A stretch of DNA of 64,000 nucleotides, taken from NCBI RefSeq assembly GCF_036227485.1, contig NZ_CP109479.1, forward strand, positions 2,852,001-2,916,000, read 5' to 3'. Within the stretch, counting starts at the first letter, position 1. Each line of letters begins with the position of its first letter. This stretch comes from Streptomyces sp. NBC_01451. GTDB taxonomy: Bacteria > Actinomycetota > Actinomycetes > Streptomycetales > Streptomycetaceae. The notes under the pieces were generated by a model. That model was not told the DNA's origin and ran no database searches. It worked only from the letters and a program-made list of their open reading frames with translations. The translations under genes and the position numbers were made by a program. Below are positions 28,588 through 37,170 of the stretch, piece after piece.

Positions 28588-28617
28588 GCGGCGGGCCCGG
28601 AAACCCGGACCCGCCGC
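28588..28617 (-). terminator. Hairpin after the dehydrogenase gene
   Basis: GCGGCGGG and CCGG (28588-28600) pair with CCGG and CCCGCCGC (28605-28617) with one C/A mismatch. It lies about 23 bp beyond the stop of the dehydrogenase on its strand. Confidence 0.7.
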
Positions 28618-28639
28618 AGGAGGACACGCGTGACGGTGA

Positions 28640-29605
28640 TCAGGACGTGGTGAGGACGATCTTGCCGAACAGGTCACCGGACTCAAGGCGTTCGAAGCCC
28701 TCGCGGGCCCGGTCCAGCGGCAGCACCTCGTCGATGACGGGACGTACGCCGGTGGTGGCGCAGAACGACAGCAGGTCCTCCAGCTCGTCCTTCGTGCCCA
28801 TCGTCGAGCCGACGACCTTGAGTTCGAGGAAGAAGATGCGGGTCAGTTCGGCGTGCGAGGGGCGGTCGCCACTGGTGGCACCCGAGATGACGAGCGTGCC
28901 GCCGGGCCGCAGCGACTTGACCGAGTGCGACCAGGTGGCCGCCCCGACCGTCTCGATCACGGCGTCCACGCGCTGTGGCAGCCGCGCCCCGGGCTCCACC
29001 GCCTCGACGGCGCCCAGCTCGATCGCCCGCTTCCGCTTCGCCTCGTCGCGGCTGGTGGCGAAGACCCGCAGGCCCGCCGCCTTGCCGAGCACGATCGCGG
29101 CGGTCGCGACACCACCGCCGGCGCCCTGCACGAGCACCGAGTCGCCGGGGCGTACGCCCGCGTTGGTGAAGAGCATCCGGTACGCCGTCAGCCAGGCCGT
29201 GGGCAGACAGGCGGCCTCCGCGAAGGAGAGCTCCTTGGGCTTGGGCAGGACGTTCCACGTCGGTACGGCGACCTGCTCGGCGAAGGTGCCCTGGTAGCGC
29301 TCGGTGAGGATGGAGCGGGGTTCCCTGGGGCCGACGCCGTGGCCGGTCTGGCCGATGACGGAGTGCAGGACGACCTCGTTGCCGTCCGCGTCGACGCCGG
29401 CGGCGTCGCAGCCGAGGATCATCGGCAGACGGTCCTCGGGGAGTCCGACCCCGCGCAGGGACCAGAGGTCGTGGTGGTTGAGCGAGGCGGCCCTGACGTC
29501 GACCGTCGTCCAGCCGGGGCGCGCCTCCGGGGCTGGGCGGTCGCCCAACTCCAGCCCGTCGAGCGGGTGGCCGGGGTCGATACGGGCGGCGTAGGCAGCG
29601 AACAT
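28640..29605 (-). CDS. Zinc-type alcohol dehydrogenase-like / quinone oxidoreductase
   Basis: A 321-aa medium-chain dehydrogenase/reductase: an N-terminal GroES-like domain (LNHHDLWSLRGVGLPEDRLPMILGCDAAG) and a Rossmann domain with VLVQGAGGGVATAAI (about residue 160). The catalytic and structural cysteines of true zinc ADHs are mostly missing, so it is more like an NADPH:quinone oxidoreductase. The ATG at 29605 is preceded at 7 nt by TATCGT without a ribosome site (leaderless). An in-frame start at 29662 is possible but less likely. The substrate is unknown. Confidence 0.85.
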   Translation of the reverse strand: MFAAYAARIDPGHPLDGLELGDRPAPEARPGWTTVDVRAASLNHHDLWSLRGVGLPEDRLPMILGCDAAGVDADGNEVVLHSVIGQTGHGVGPREPRSILTERYQGTFAEQVAVPTWNVLPKPKELSFAEAACLPTAWLTAYRMLFTNAGVRPGDSVLVQGAGGGVATAAIVLGKAAGLRVFATSRDEAKRKRAIELGAVEAVEPGARLPQRVDAVIETVGAATWSHSVKSLRPGGTLVISGATSGDRPSHAELTRIFFLELKVVGSTMGTKDELEDLLSFCATTGVRPVIDEVLPLDRAREGFERLESGDLFGKIVLTTS

Positions 29606-29913
29606 GACCTTGACGATAGGGGCCCGGCGGAGCCGGGGGAACGAGGCGGCACTGTGACACACGCCCTGTTGATTTCGCCCCCGCCGCCCCTACCCGTCCC
29701 GTCCTCGGGGGCTCCGCCCCCGAACCCCCGCTCCTCGAACGCCGGAGGGGCTGACTACTCAGCCCGTCCGGCGTTCGAGGACGAGGCCTTTCGGGGCCGA
29801 AGCGGGGGTCTGGGGGCGGCAGCCCCCAGGAACGGACGGGACGGGTAGGGGCGGCGCGGGCGAGACAGAAATGGCCCCGCCGCAACCGACGGAGCCACCC
29901 TGGGAAGCCACGC
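29606..29913. other. Intergenic region dominated by a long palindromic cassette
   Basis: About 300 bp between the malic enzyme stop and the start of the dehydrogenase on the same strand. Apart from the promoter end next to 29605 it is filled by the inverted-repeat cassette described at 29682-29856. I see no gene. Confidence 0.6.
29682..29856. repeat. Long compound palindrome (probable terminator/dispersed element)
   Basis: The outer 23-bp arms are perfect (29682-29704 with 29834-29856). Inside are 14-bp arms CCTCGAACGCCGGA/TCCGGCGTTCGAGG (29733-29746 with 29767-29780), extended by GGGCTGA/TCAGCCC, and smaller hairpins such as GGGGGC-TCC-GCCCCC. The CGAACGCCGGA core with an inverted partner is, from memory, a common dispersed intergenic palindrome in Streptomyces genomes. 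It would terminate malic enzyme transcription. Confidence 0.85.
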
Positions 29914-31122
29914 TCAGCGGCGAGCGACACCTTCCGCCCGAGCCGCCGCGGCGACCGCCGCGGTCACCGCCGGAGCGACCCGCGGGTCGAACGGCGACGG
30001 AATCACGTAGTCGGCGGCCAGATCCTCACCGACGACGCCCGCAAGCGCGTCCGCCGCCGCGATCTTCATCCCCTCCGTGATCCGCGAAGCCCGCACCTGC
30101 AGCGCCCCCGCGAAGATCCCCGGGAACGCCAGCACGTTGTTGATCTGGTTCGGGAAGTCCGAGCGCCCGGTCGCCACGACCGCCGCGTACTTGTGCGCCA
30201 CGTCGGGGTGCACCTCGGGGTCCGGATTGGCCATCGCGAACACGAACGCGTCCTTGGCCATCGAAGCCACCGCGGCCTCCGGGACCGTACCTCCGGAGAC
30301 ACCGATGAAGACGTCGGCGCCCGCCAGGGCGCTCTCCAGCGACCCCGTCAGCCCGGCCCTGTTGGTCAGCTCGGCCAGCTCGCGCTTGACCGGTGTGAGG
30401 TCGTCCCGGTCCGCCGAGACGATGCCCCTGCGGTCGGCGACCGCGACATCGCCGAGCCCCGCCTCAAGGAGGAACTTCGCGATGGCGACGCCCGCCGCGC
30501 CCGCGCCCGAGATCACGCCCCGCAGTTCCCCGAGCTCCCGCCCGGTGAGCCGCGCGGCGTTGCGCAGGGCCGCCAGCGTGACGACAGCCGTGCCGTGCTG
30601 GTCGTCGTGGAAGACGGGGATGTCCAGCTGCTCCTGGAGCCGCCGCTCGATCTCGAAGCACCGCGGTGCCGAGATGTCCTCCAGGTTGATCCCGCCGAAG
30701 GACGGCGCCAGCCGGACCACCGTCTCGATGATCTCGTCCACGCCCGTGCAGGCCAGCGCGATCGGGACCGCGTCCACGCCGCCGAACTGCTTGAACAGGA
30801 TCGCCTTGCCCTCCATCACCGGGAGGGAGGCCTCGGGACCGATGTCCCCGAGTCCGAGGACCGCCGTACCGTCCGTCACGACCGCGACGACGGACGACTT
30901 CCAGGTGTAGTCGTTGACGAGGTCGGGCTGCTCGGCGATGGCGGTGCACACCCGGGCCACACCGGGTGTGTACGCGAGGGACAGGTCGTCCTTGTCACGG
31001 ATCGGCACGGTGGCCTGCACGGCCATCTTGCCGCCCCGGTGCAGGGCGAACGCCGGGTCGAACTCACCGGCGTCGCTGTCCGTGTCGATGTCGCTGCGAG
31101 GATTGACGATCTCCGCTGCCAC
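29914..31122 (-). CDS. Malic enzyme (NAD(P)-dependent malate oxidoreductase)
   Basis: The 402-aa protein is of the short bacterial malic enzyme type. It has the catalytic Tyr/Lys region (LSLAYTPGVARVC near residue 50), metal-binding and Asp motifs (VFHDDQHGTAVV near 170), and a Rossmann fold with ISGAGAAGVAIAKFLLEAG (near 205). It decarboxylates malate to pyruvate with NAD(P)H formation. From memory S. coelicolor has one NAD- and one NADP-linked enzyme, and this location matches the NADP-linked one; cofactor choice is not proven here. The GTG start has AAGGGG about 9 nt upstream. Confidence 0.93.
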   Translation of the reverse strand: MAAEIVNPRSDIDTDSDAGEFDPAFALHRGGKMAVQATVPIRDKDDLSLAYTPGVARVCTAIAEQPDLVNDYTWKSSVVAVVTDGTAVLGLGDIGPEASLPVMEGKAILFKQFGGVDAVPIALACTGVDEIIETVVRLAPSFGGINLEDISAPRCFEIERRLQEQLDIPVFHDDQHGTAVVTLAALRNAARLTGRELGELRGVISGAGAAGVAIAKFLLEAGLGDVAVADRRGIVSADRDDLTPVKRELAELTNRAGLTGSLESALAGADVFIGVSGGTVPEAAVASMAKDAFVFAMANPDPEVHPDVAHKYAAVVATGRSDFPNQINNVLAFPGIFAGALQVRASRITEGMKIAAADALAGVVGEDLAADYVIPSPFDPRVAPAVTAAVAAAARAEGVARR

Positions 31123-31839
31123 TTTGTTGTACCCCTTAGGTCTTCACGGTTTGAGGGTGGCCACTCCTGGTGAGGGGTGGGCGGGCACCGCGCAAGGCCC
31201 CGGTGAGTGATGCGCACGGGCACGAACGCGACGGGCGCGCCGCACACGCGCCCTGAGCCCCTGATGAGGGGTGTAAAGAACCTTCTTACCGGACGGAGGA
31301 CACCGACGACGACCCCATAACGCGAAGGTCACACGGGGGCGACATGACTCATCACCACACATGACCACATACCCGGGCATGATCGATCAAATCGAGAAGC
31401 GGGTCGACGACGAGACCGGCACCGCGAACGAGACCAAGTCGAGACCGGGCGGGGTCACGAACCGGGCCCCGATCCGGACCACGAGTCGGCCCACGGGGCG
31501 CGGCGGAGTCCTCCCGCGGCCGTGCGTACGGATGCAACAGCCGCTCACCTGGCGAGATGCACCGAAGATCTTCCGGCCGGAACGAATGATTCCCGTAGAA
31601 GATCCGGGAAGGTCCGGCTCTGATGCACCGACCTGACGCTCTACGGGGGTCACCCGTTATCCGATTTTGACATAGCCGGTCGTCTGAATGACCTCGTCCG
31701 AATGGCAAGATGCCGTAATCACACAAGGTCGCGACACTCAAAGATGTGTGCACCAGTCGACCGAACCGCCGGCATCGTCCGCCCCCTGGGAGGACGCCGG
31801 CCCCAATGGCTCGCCATCCATCCGCCGGAGGAACCCACC
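31123..31839. other. Long divergent intergenic region, malic enzyme to ABC importer
   Basis: The 717 bp contain no convincing gene: a 91-codon forward frame starting at 31361 has no ribosome site and loses coding bias after about 30 codons. Visible structure includes an imperfect dyad near 31272-31290 (GTAAAGAA-CC-TTCTTAC), TGATCGATCA (31380-31389), GAAGATCTTC (31564-31573), an exact 10-bp direct repeat GATGCACCGA (31556-31565 and 31622-31631), TTGACA at 31667-31672 without a clear -10, and a leader hairpin GCCGG...CGTCC/GGACG...CCGGC (about 31770-31806) before the importer ribosome site. Confidence 0.6.
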
Positions 31840-32793
31840 ATGACCGCAAGCTCCACCCTTCGTACGACCGCTGCGCAGAACCGGCTAGCCGCGGTCGGTG
31901 CGATCGCGGTCGCGGGCGCCCTGCTGCTCACCGGGTGCGGTGACCAGACCAAGGACAAGGACAGCGGCTCGGAGAGCGCCTCGACGAGCTCCGCCCCGCT
32001 GGCCGACAAGCTGCCCCAGGCGATCCGGGACAAGGGAGTCGTCACGGTCGGCTCGGACATCGCGTACGCGCCGGTCGAGTTCAAGGACGACTCCGGCAAG
32101 ACGGTCGGTCTCGACCCGGACATCGCGGACGCCATGGGCAAGCAGCTCGGTGTGAAGTTCGAGTTCCAGAACGGCACCTTCGACACCCTGATCACGGGTC
32201 TGCGCTCCAAGCGGTACGACATCGCCATGTCCGCGATGACCGACACCAAGGACCGCCAGGAGGGCACCGAGAACGGCAAGAAGGTCGGCGAGGGCGTCGA
32301 CTTCGTCGACTACTTCACCGCCGGTGTCTCGATCTACACCAAGAAGGGCGACGACCAGGGCATCAAGAGCTGGTCCGACCTGTGCGGCAAGAAGATCGCG
32401 GTCCAGCGCGGCACGGTCTCCGAGGACCTCGCCAAGGCCGAGACGAAGAAGTGCACGGGTGGCAAGAAGATCGCCATCGAGTCGTACGACAACGACCAGC
32501 AGGCCCAGACCCGGGTGCGCGCGGGCGGCGCCAACGCCGGCTCCTCCGACTTCCCGGTCACGGCGTACGCGGTGAAGACCTCGGGCGGCGGCAACGACTT
32601 CCAGGTCGTCGGCGAGCAGGTCGAGGCGGCGCCGTACGGCATCGCGGTCGCCAAGTCGAGCACGCAGTTGCGGGACGCCCTGCAGGCCGCGCTCGACGCG
32701 ATCATCAAGAACGGCGAGTACGCCAAGATCATCGCCAAGTGGGGCGTCGAGGACGGTGCCGTGACCTCGGCCACCGTCAACGGCGGCAAGTGA
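31840..32793 (+). CDS. Polar amino acid (glutamate-type) ABC transporter substrate-binding lipoprotein
   Basis: A 317-aa family-3 solute-binding protein with a lipoprotein signal (LLLTGC, lipidated C33), a Ser/Thr linker and the SBP_bac_3 fold (GVVTVGSDIAYAPVEF, FDTLITGLRSKRYDIAMSAM). It is followed by its permease and ATPase genes. Polar amino acid uptake is inferred from family; glutamate is the usual annotation, but specificity cannot be read from sequence. The ATG follows GGAGGAA. Confidence 0.92.
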   Translation: MTASSTLRTTAAQNRLAAVGAIAVAGALLLTGCGDQTKDKDSGSESASTSSAPLADKLPQAIRDKGVVTVGSDIAYAPVEFKDDSGKTVGLDPDIADAMGKQLGVKFEFQNGTFDTLITGLRSKRYDIAMSAMTDTKDRQEGTENGKKVGEGVDFVDYFTAGVSIYTKKGDDQGIKSWSDLCGKKIAVQRGTVSEDLAKAETKKCTGGKKIAIESYDNDQQAQTRVRAGGANAGSSDFPVTAYAVKTSGGGNDFQVVGEQVEAAPYGIAVAKSSTQLRDALQAALDAIIKNGEYAKIIAKWGVEDGAVTSATVNGGK

Positions 32794-32834
32794 CCCGAGG
32801 CTCACGGAAGTACGGGCACTGAAAGGCAACATCC

Positions 32835-33764
32835 GTGACTGTTGACATCGACAAGGCGACAGGACCGGCGGACACTCCCCCGGCCGGACCGGAGGCCATC
32901 AAAGCCATCCCGGTCCGGCACTACGGGCGGTACGTCTCGGCCGTGATCGCCATCGCGATCTTCGTCGCGATCGTCTACGCGTTCGCCCAGGGCAACATCA
33001 ACTGGGGCGCCGTACCGGACTACTTCTTCGACGACCGCATCATGACGGGCGTCGGGAAGACCCTCCTGCTGACGGTCCTCTCGATGGTGATCGGCATCGT
33101 CGGCGGCATCCTGCTCGCCGTCATGCGACTGTCGAAGAACCCGGTGACCTCGACCATCGCCTGGTTCTACATCTGGTTCTTCCGCGGCACCCCGGTCCTG
33201 GTCCAGCTCGTGGTCTGGTTCAACCTGGGCCTGGTCTTCACCTACATCAACCTCGGTCCGATCTACAAGGACTACTGGTCCAGCTTCATGACGCCGCTCC
33301 TGACGGCGCTCCTGGGCCTGGGCCTGAACGAGGCCGCCTACATGGCGGAGATCTGCCGCGCGGGCCTCCTGTCGGTCGACGAGGGCCAGACCGAGGCCTC
33401 GCACGCCCTGGGCATGAGCCACGCCAAGACCCTGCGCCGGATCGTGATCCCGCAGGCGATGCGCGTGATCGTGCCGCCCACGGGCAACGAGGTCATCAAC
33501 ATGCTCAAGACGACCTCGCTGGTGTCGGTGGTCCAGTTCGCCGAACTGTTCCGCTACGCCCAGGACATCGGGCAGACGTCCGGTGCCCCGGTGGAGATGT
33601 ACTTCCTCGCCGCCGCCTGGTACCTGATCCTCACCTCGGTCCTCAGCGTCGGCCAGTACTACATCGAGCGGTACTACGCGCGCGGTTCCAGCCGTACGCT
33701 CGCGGACACGCCGTTCCAGAAGATCAAGGCGAACATGCTGTCGCTCGGAAGCTGGAGGCGCTGA
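32835..33764 (+). CDS. Polar amino acid ABC transporter permease
   Basis: A 309-aa HisM/GlnP-type permease with about five or six membrane helices and the conserved EAA loop ([22 protein letters not shown], about residues 197-218) that contacts the ATPase. An N-terminal cytoplasmic tail of about 35 residues precedes the first helix. It is the second gene of a three-gene operon; only one permease gene is present, so it probably forms a homodimer. Confidence 0.94.
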   Translation: MTVDIDKATGPADTPPAGPEAIKAIPVRHYGRYVSAVIAIAIFVAIVYAFAQGNINWGAVPDYFFDDRIMTGVGKTLLLTVLSMVIGIVGGILLAVMRLSKNPVTSTIAWFYIWFFRGTPVLVQLVVWFNLGLVFTYINLGPIYKDYWSSFMTPLLTALLGLGLNEAAYMAEICRAGLLSVDEGQTEASHALGMSHAKTLRRIVIPQAMRVIVPPTGNEVINMLKTTSLVSVVQFAELFRYAQDIGQTSGAPVEMYFLAAAWYLILTSVLSVGQYYIERYYARGSSRTLADTPFQKIKANMLSLGSWRR

Positions 33765-33766
33765 CC

Positions 33767-34561
33767 ATGAGCACGGAAAAGGTCACCGGGTCCGCGGACG
33801 GCGTCGCGATGGTCAAGTCGGAGGGCGTCCACAAGTCCTTCGGCCCCGTCGAGGTCCTCAAGGGCATCGACCTGGAGGTGAAGTCGGGCGAGGTGTTCTG
33901 CCTCATCGGCCCCTCCGGCTCCGGCAAGTCGACGTTCCTCCGGTGCATCAACCACCTGGAGAAGGTCAACGCCGGGCGCCTGTACGTCGATGGTGAGCTG
34001 GTCGGCTACCGCCAGAAGGGCGACAAGCTGTACGAGCTGAAGGACAGCGAGGTCGCGCTGAAGCGGCGGGACATCGGCATGGTCTTCCAGCGCTTCAACC
34101 TGTTCCCCCACATGACGGCGCTGGAGAACGTCATGGAGGCCCCGGTCCAGGTCAAGGGCGTGGGCAAGGCACAGGCCCGTGAGCGTGCGGGCCAGCTCCT
34201 GGAGCGCGTGGGCCTGGCCGACAAGGCCGGCAACTACCCCTCGCAGCTCTCCGGCGGCCAGCAGCAGCGCGTCGCCATCGCCCGGGCCCTCGCGATGGAC
34301 CCGAAGCTGATGCTGTTCGACGAGCCGACCTCGGCGCTGGACCCGGAGCTGGTCGGTGACGTCCTCGACGTCATGCGGGACCTGGCCGAGTCCGGTATGA
34401 CGATGGTCGTCGTCACCCACGAGATGGGCTTCGCCCGCGAGGTGGGCGACAGCCTGGTCTTCATGGACGGCGGCGTGGTCGTCGAGTCCGGCAACCCGCG
34501 CGACGTCCTGACGAACCCGCAGCACGAGCGCACGCAGTCGTTCCTGTCGAAGGTGCTCTGA
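33767..34561 (+). CDS. Polar amino acid ABC transporter ATP-binding protein
   Basis: The 264-aa protein has Walker A GPSGSGKS (48-55), a Q-loop ([12 protein letters not shown]), signature LSGGQQQR, Walker [13 protein letters not shown] and the switch histidine in VVVTHEMGF, as in GlnQ/GluA-type importer ATPases. It starts 2 bp after the permease stop and is followed by a strong terminator that ends the operon. Confidence 0.95.
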   Translation: MSTEKVTGSADGVAMVKSEGVHKSFGPVEVLKGIDLEVKSGEVFCLIGPSGSGKSTFLRCINHLEKVNAGRLYVDGELVGYRQKGDKLYELKDSEVALKRRDIGMVFQRFNLFPHMTALENVMEAPVQVKGVGKAQARERAGQLLERVGLADKAGNYPSQLSGGQQQRVAIARALAMDPKLMLFDEPTSALDPELVGDVLDVMRDLAESGMTMVVVTHEMGFAREVGDSLVFMDGGVVVESGNPRDVLTNPQHERTQSFLSKVL

Positions 34562-34591
34562 CACCGGCAGAGACGGCAGCGGACACGCGCA

Positions 34592-34622
34592 GGGGGCGGT
34601 ACGAGATCCTCGTACCGCCCCC
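34592..34622 (+). terminator. Perfect 14-bp hairpin terminator after the importer operon
   Basis: GGGGGCGGTACGAG (34592-34605) pairs without mismatch with CTCGTACCGCCCCC (34609-34622) around a 3-nt loop. It lies between convergent genes and probably works in both directions. Confidence 0.9.
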
Positions 34623-34636
34623 TGCGCCGTGCCGGG

Positions 34637-35425
34637 CTACTTGAGCGCGAGCAGCAGCGTGTCCGACGGCGAGCACCACACCGGCCGTGCCTCCGCGAAC
34701 CCCTTCTCGCGCAGCACGCGCGCGTGCCACCCGGCGGAGGGCATGTCGCCGTCGGCGTGCTCGCCGTAGATCTCGAAGCGGCGGGCGGTCGGGCCGGCGA
34801 GGGCGGGGTCCTGCGCGGCGAGCCGCCACCACTCCGCCCAGTCGACGGCGCCGTCGTGTTTGGCCTGATCCATACGTGCGTGGCGCAGTGCGCGCTCCGC
34901 CGCGTTGATCCGGGGCGTGCTGTCGTCGATCATGTGGTCCGCGTTCATGAACAGACCGCCGCCGCGGACGAGCTCCGCGATCCGGCCGTAGAGGTCCGCG
35001 AGGGGTTCGCTGTGCAGCCAGTGCAGGGCGGTGGCGGTCAGAACGGCGTCGTACGAGTCGTACGGCAGCCCGCTCGTCCACCGCGGGTCCTTGAGGTCGG
35101 CCGTGACGAGGGTGACGCGGTCGTCGCCCGCGAAGGTGCCCTCGGCGATGGCGAGGAGCGCCGGGTCGAGGTCGACGCCGGTACTGGTGGCCTCCGGGAA
35201 CCGGTCGAGCAGCCGGGACGTGATACTTCCCGTGCCGCAGGCGAGATCGAGTACGCGCGGGGCGGGGCCGACGAGGGCCTCGACCATGTCGAGCATGATC
35301 CGGAACCGTTCCTCGCGGTCCGGCATGTACCACTCCTGCTGCCGGTCCCAGCTCGTCTGCCAGGCATGCCAGTCGGTTCCGGCGTCTGTCCCGGTGGTGT
35401 CGGTGGTGCCAGTGGTGGTCGTCAT
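34637..35425 (-). CDS. Class I SAM-dependent methyltransferase
   Basis: The 262-aa protein has SAM motif I VLDLACGTGSITSRLL (about residues 58-73), motif II TGVDLDPALL and a post-motif region TATALHWLH typical of small-molecule methyltransferases. The N-terminus is a short Thr-rich stretch. The ATG follows GGGGAGGGG. It is convergent with the importer operon and divergent from the CGNR regulator. The substrate is unknown. Confidence 0.87.
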   Translation of the reverse strand: MTTTTGTTDTTGTDAGTDWHAWQTSWDRQQEWYMPDREERFRIMLDMVEALVGPAPRVLDLACGTGSITSRLLDRFPEATSTGVDLDPALLAIAEGTFAGDDRVTLVTADLKDPRWTSGLPYDSYDAVLTATALHWLHSEPLADLYGRIAELVRGGGLFMNADHMIDDSTPRINAAERALRHARMDQAKHDGAVDWAEWWRLAAQDPALAGPTARRFEIYGEHADGDMPSAGWHARVLREKGFAEARPVWCSPSDTLLLALK

Positions 35426-35549
35426 GGAGAACCCCTCCCCGTCGGTCGCTCAGTCGCCCGCTTCGCACGCATGCGTAATACCCTGGAAGCAATATCAGCC
35501 GTTACTTCCTCGCATTCACGACCATAGAGCGCCCTCGTAAGGACTACAA

Positions 35550-36179
35550 GTGGAACTGGCCTATTACTCGGACTATGCCGTGCGCCTCGTCAACACCGAG
35601 GAACCGGCCCGCGGAAAGGACTCGCTGACCTCGATCGACGCCGTCCGCGATCTCTTCGGCGCCAACCAGCAGGCCGCCCGCCGCGCCACCGACGCCGACG
35701 TGACCCGGTTCCGCTCCGTACGGGCCCGTCTGCGCGCGGTCTTCGAGGCGGCGGACACGGGCGACGAGACGCTCTCGGTGGACCTGCTGAACTCACTCCT
35801 GCTGGAGTTCCCGGTGAGCCCGCAGATCTCCGGGCACGACTTCCGGGACGACGACGGACGCCCGCTGTGGCACATGCACCTCGCCGACCACCCGTCGAAC
35901 GCGACGGCGGGCTTCGCGGCCATCGCCGCCATGGGCCTGGCCTTCCACCTCACCGAGTACGGCGTGGACCGCCTCGGCCTGTGCGAGGCGCCGCCCTGCC
36001 GCAACGCCTACCTCGACACCTCGACGAACCGCTCCCGCCGCTACTGCTCCGACCGCTGCGCGACGCGGGCCAACGTGGCCGCCTACCGTGCCCGCAAGCG
36101 CCTGGAGGCGGACCGGTCCGAGAAGACGGGCCTGGCCGCCGACACCGCCCAGCGCAGCAGCGTCAGCGGCGAACGCTGA
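35550..36179 (+). CDS. CGNR zinc-finger-type (ABATE domain) protein
   Basis: A 209-aa protein with an N-terminal ABATE-like domain and a C-terminal zinc finger: LCEAPPC...RRYCSDRC followed by ATRANVAAYRARKR. The family normally shows C-G-N-R after the last cysteine pair; here it reads C-A-T-R, so the naming motif is altered while all four cysteines remain. Such proteins are putative DNA-binding regulators. The GTG start follows AAGGA. Its 3' end overlaps the convergent peptidase gene by 97 bp. Confidence 0.85.
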   Translation: MELAYYSDYAVRLVNTEEPARGKDSLTSIDAVRDLFGANQQAARRATDADVTRFRSVRARLRAVFEAADTGDETLSVDLLNSLLLEFPVSPQISGHDFRDDDGRPLWHMHLADHPSNATAGFAAIAAMGLAFHLTEYGVDRLGLCEAPPCRNAYLDTSTNRSRRYCSDRCATRANVAAYRARKRLEADRSEKTGLAADTAQRSSVSGER

Positions 36180-36553
36180 CCGGGCTTGAGCGGCCGGTAC
36201 CGGAACCGGACCCTGCCCAGGATCAGATCGTGCGGCACGGTGCCGTAGTCGGTGCTGTCGCCGCCGGCGAAGGAGTTGTCCCCGAGCACCCACCAGCCGC
36301 CCTCACGGCGCTCCACCGCCCGTTTGACGACCAGCAGGTCCTGCTGGAACGGATGACGCAGGACGACGATGTCCCCGGCCCTGACCCGGTTCCCGTACCG
36401 CACCACGAGAAAGTCACCGTGATACAGCGTGGGCACCATCGACGGTCCGGTCACGGAGACCCAGCCGAAGGGCTTCGCGGCCCCTCCGCGCTCGCTCCCG
36501 GGTTCGCTCCCGTGTTCACTTCCGTGTTCGCTCTCCTGCGACAGCTCCGGCAT
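36083..36553 (-). CDS. sodX: Nickel superoxide dismutase maturation protease (S26-type signal peptidase)
   Basis: A 156-aa S26 peptidase with catalytic Ser38 in TGPSMVPTL and Lys77 in LLVVKRAV, without a membrane anchor. It processes the SodN propeptide, an assignment strongly supported by divergence from sodN 143 bp away. The ATG at 36553 has GGAGGTG 7 nt upstream; one further upstream at 36574 does not. The N-terminal 25 residues are a Ser/Glu/His/Gly low-complexity repeat (EHGSEHGSEPGSE) with no counterpart in typical peptidases. Confidence 0.9.
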   Translation of the reverse strand: MPELSQESEHGSEHGSEPGSERGGAAKPFGWVSVTGPSMVPTLYHGDFLVVRYGNRVRAGDIVVLRHPFQQDLLVVKRAVERREGGWWVLGDNSFAGGDSTDYGTVPHDLILGRVRFRYRPLKPGQRSPLTLLRWAVSAARPVFSDRSASRRLRAR

Positions 36554-36696
36554 CCCGGCACCTCCCCGGTCCATCCTCCACGAGTACCAGTCTGACGCCC
36601 TACTTTTGTCCTAAGCCCATGGGGGCACTCGCGAAAACCCCTCTCTCAGGGAGTAATGTCCAACCTGAGAAGACGATCACGAGGAAGGAACGCTCC

Positions 36697-37092
36697 ATGC
36701 TTTCCCGCCTGTTTGCCCCCAAGGTCAAGGTCAGCGCTCACTGCGACCTGCCCTGCGGTGTGTACGACCCGGCCCAGGCCCGCATTGAGGCGGAGTCGGT
36801 GAAGGCCGTGCAGGACAAGATGGCAGCCAACGACGACCCGCACTTCCAGGCGCGCGCCACCGTCATCAAGGAGCAGCGCGCAGAGCTCGCCAAGCACCAC
36901 GTTTCGGTCCTGTGGAGCGACTACTTCAAGCCGCCGCACTTCGAGAAGTACCCGGAGCTGCACCAGCTGGTCAACGACGCCCTGAAGGCCCTCTCGGCCG
37001 CCAAGGCGTCCGTGGACCCGGCGACGGGCCAGAAGGCGCTGGACTACATCGCCCAGATCGACAAGATCTTCTGGGAGACGAAGAAGGCCTGA
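36697..37092 (+). CDS. sodN: Nickel superoxide dismutase precursor
   Basis: A 131-aa precursor with a 14-residue propeptide followed by the nickel hook HCDLPCGVYDP (H15, C16 and C20 in precursor numbering). Cleavage after A14 gives the 117-residue mature enzyme whose amino group, His1, Cys2 and Cys6 bind nickel. It disproportionates superoxide in the cytoplasm. The ATG follows GAGGAAGG. In S. coelicolor the sodN 5' leader is the target of an sRNA made from the sodF 3'UTR under Nur control; whether that holds here needs the sodF locus. Confidence 0.97.
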   Translation: MLSRLFAPKVKVSAHCDLPCGVYDPAQARIEAESVKAVQDKMAANDDPHFQARATVIKEQRAELAKHHVSVLWSDYFKPPHFEKYPELHQLVNDALKALSAAKASVDPATGQKALDYIAQIDKIFWETKKA

Positions 37093-37136
37093 TGCAAGCC
37101 TTCTTCGAAGGGCCGGTCGAAGGCTGACCGGCCCTT
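37080..37136 (+). terminator. Tandem hairpins at the end of sodN
   Basis: The first hairpin GAAGAAGGC/GCCTTCTTC (37080-37088 with 37098-37106) spans the sodN stop codon. The second, AAGGGCCGGTC/GACCGGCCCTT (37108-37118 with 37126-37136), is a perfect 11-bp stem followed by CTCCC. Two adjacent stems may both terminate transcription and protect the 3' end. Confidence 0.85.
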
Positions 37137-37170
37137 CTCCCATTCTTCCGCCCGGGCGACGTCGGCCCGT

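Noticed and set aside
31361..31636. 91-codon forward frame in the malic enzyme-importer gap
   Set aside because: It begins with plausible codon usage, but no ribosome site or TANNNT box precedes it and the second half looks non-coding.
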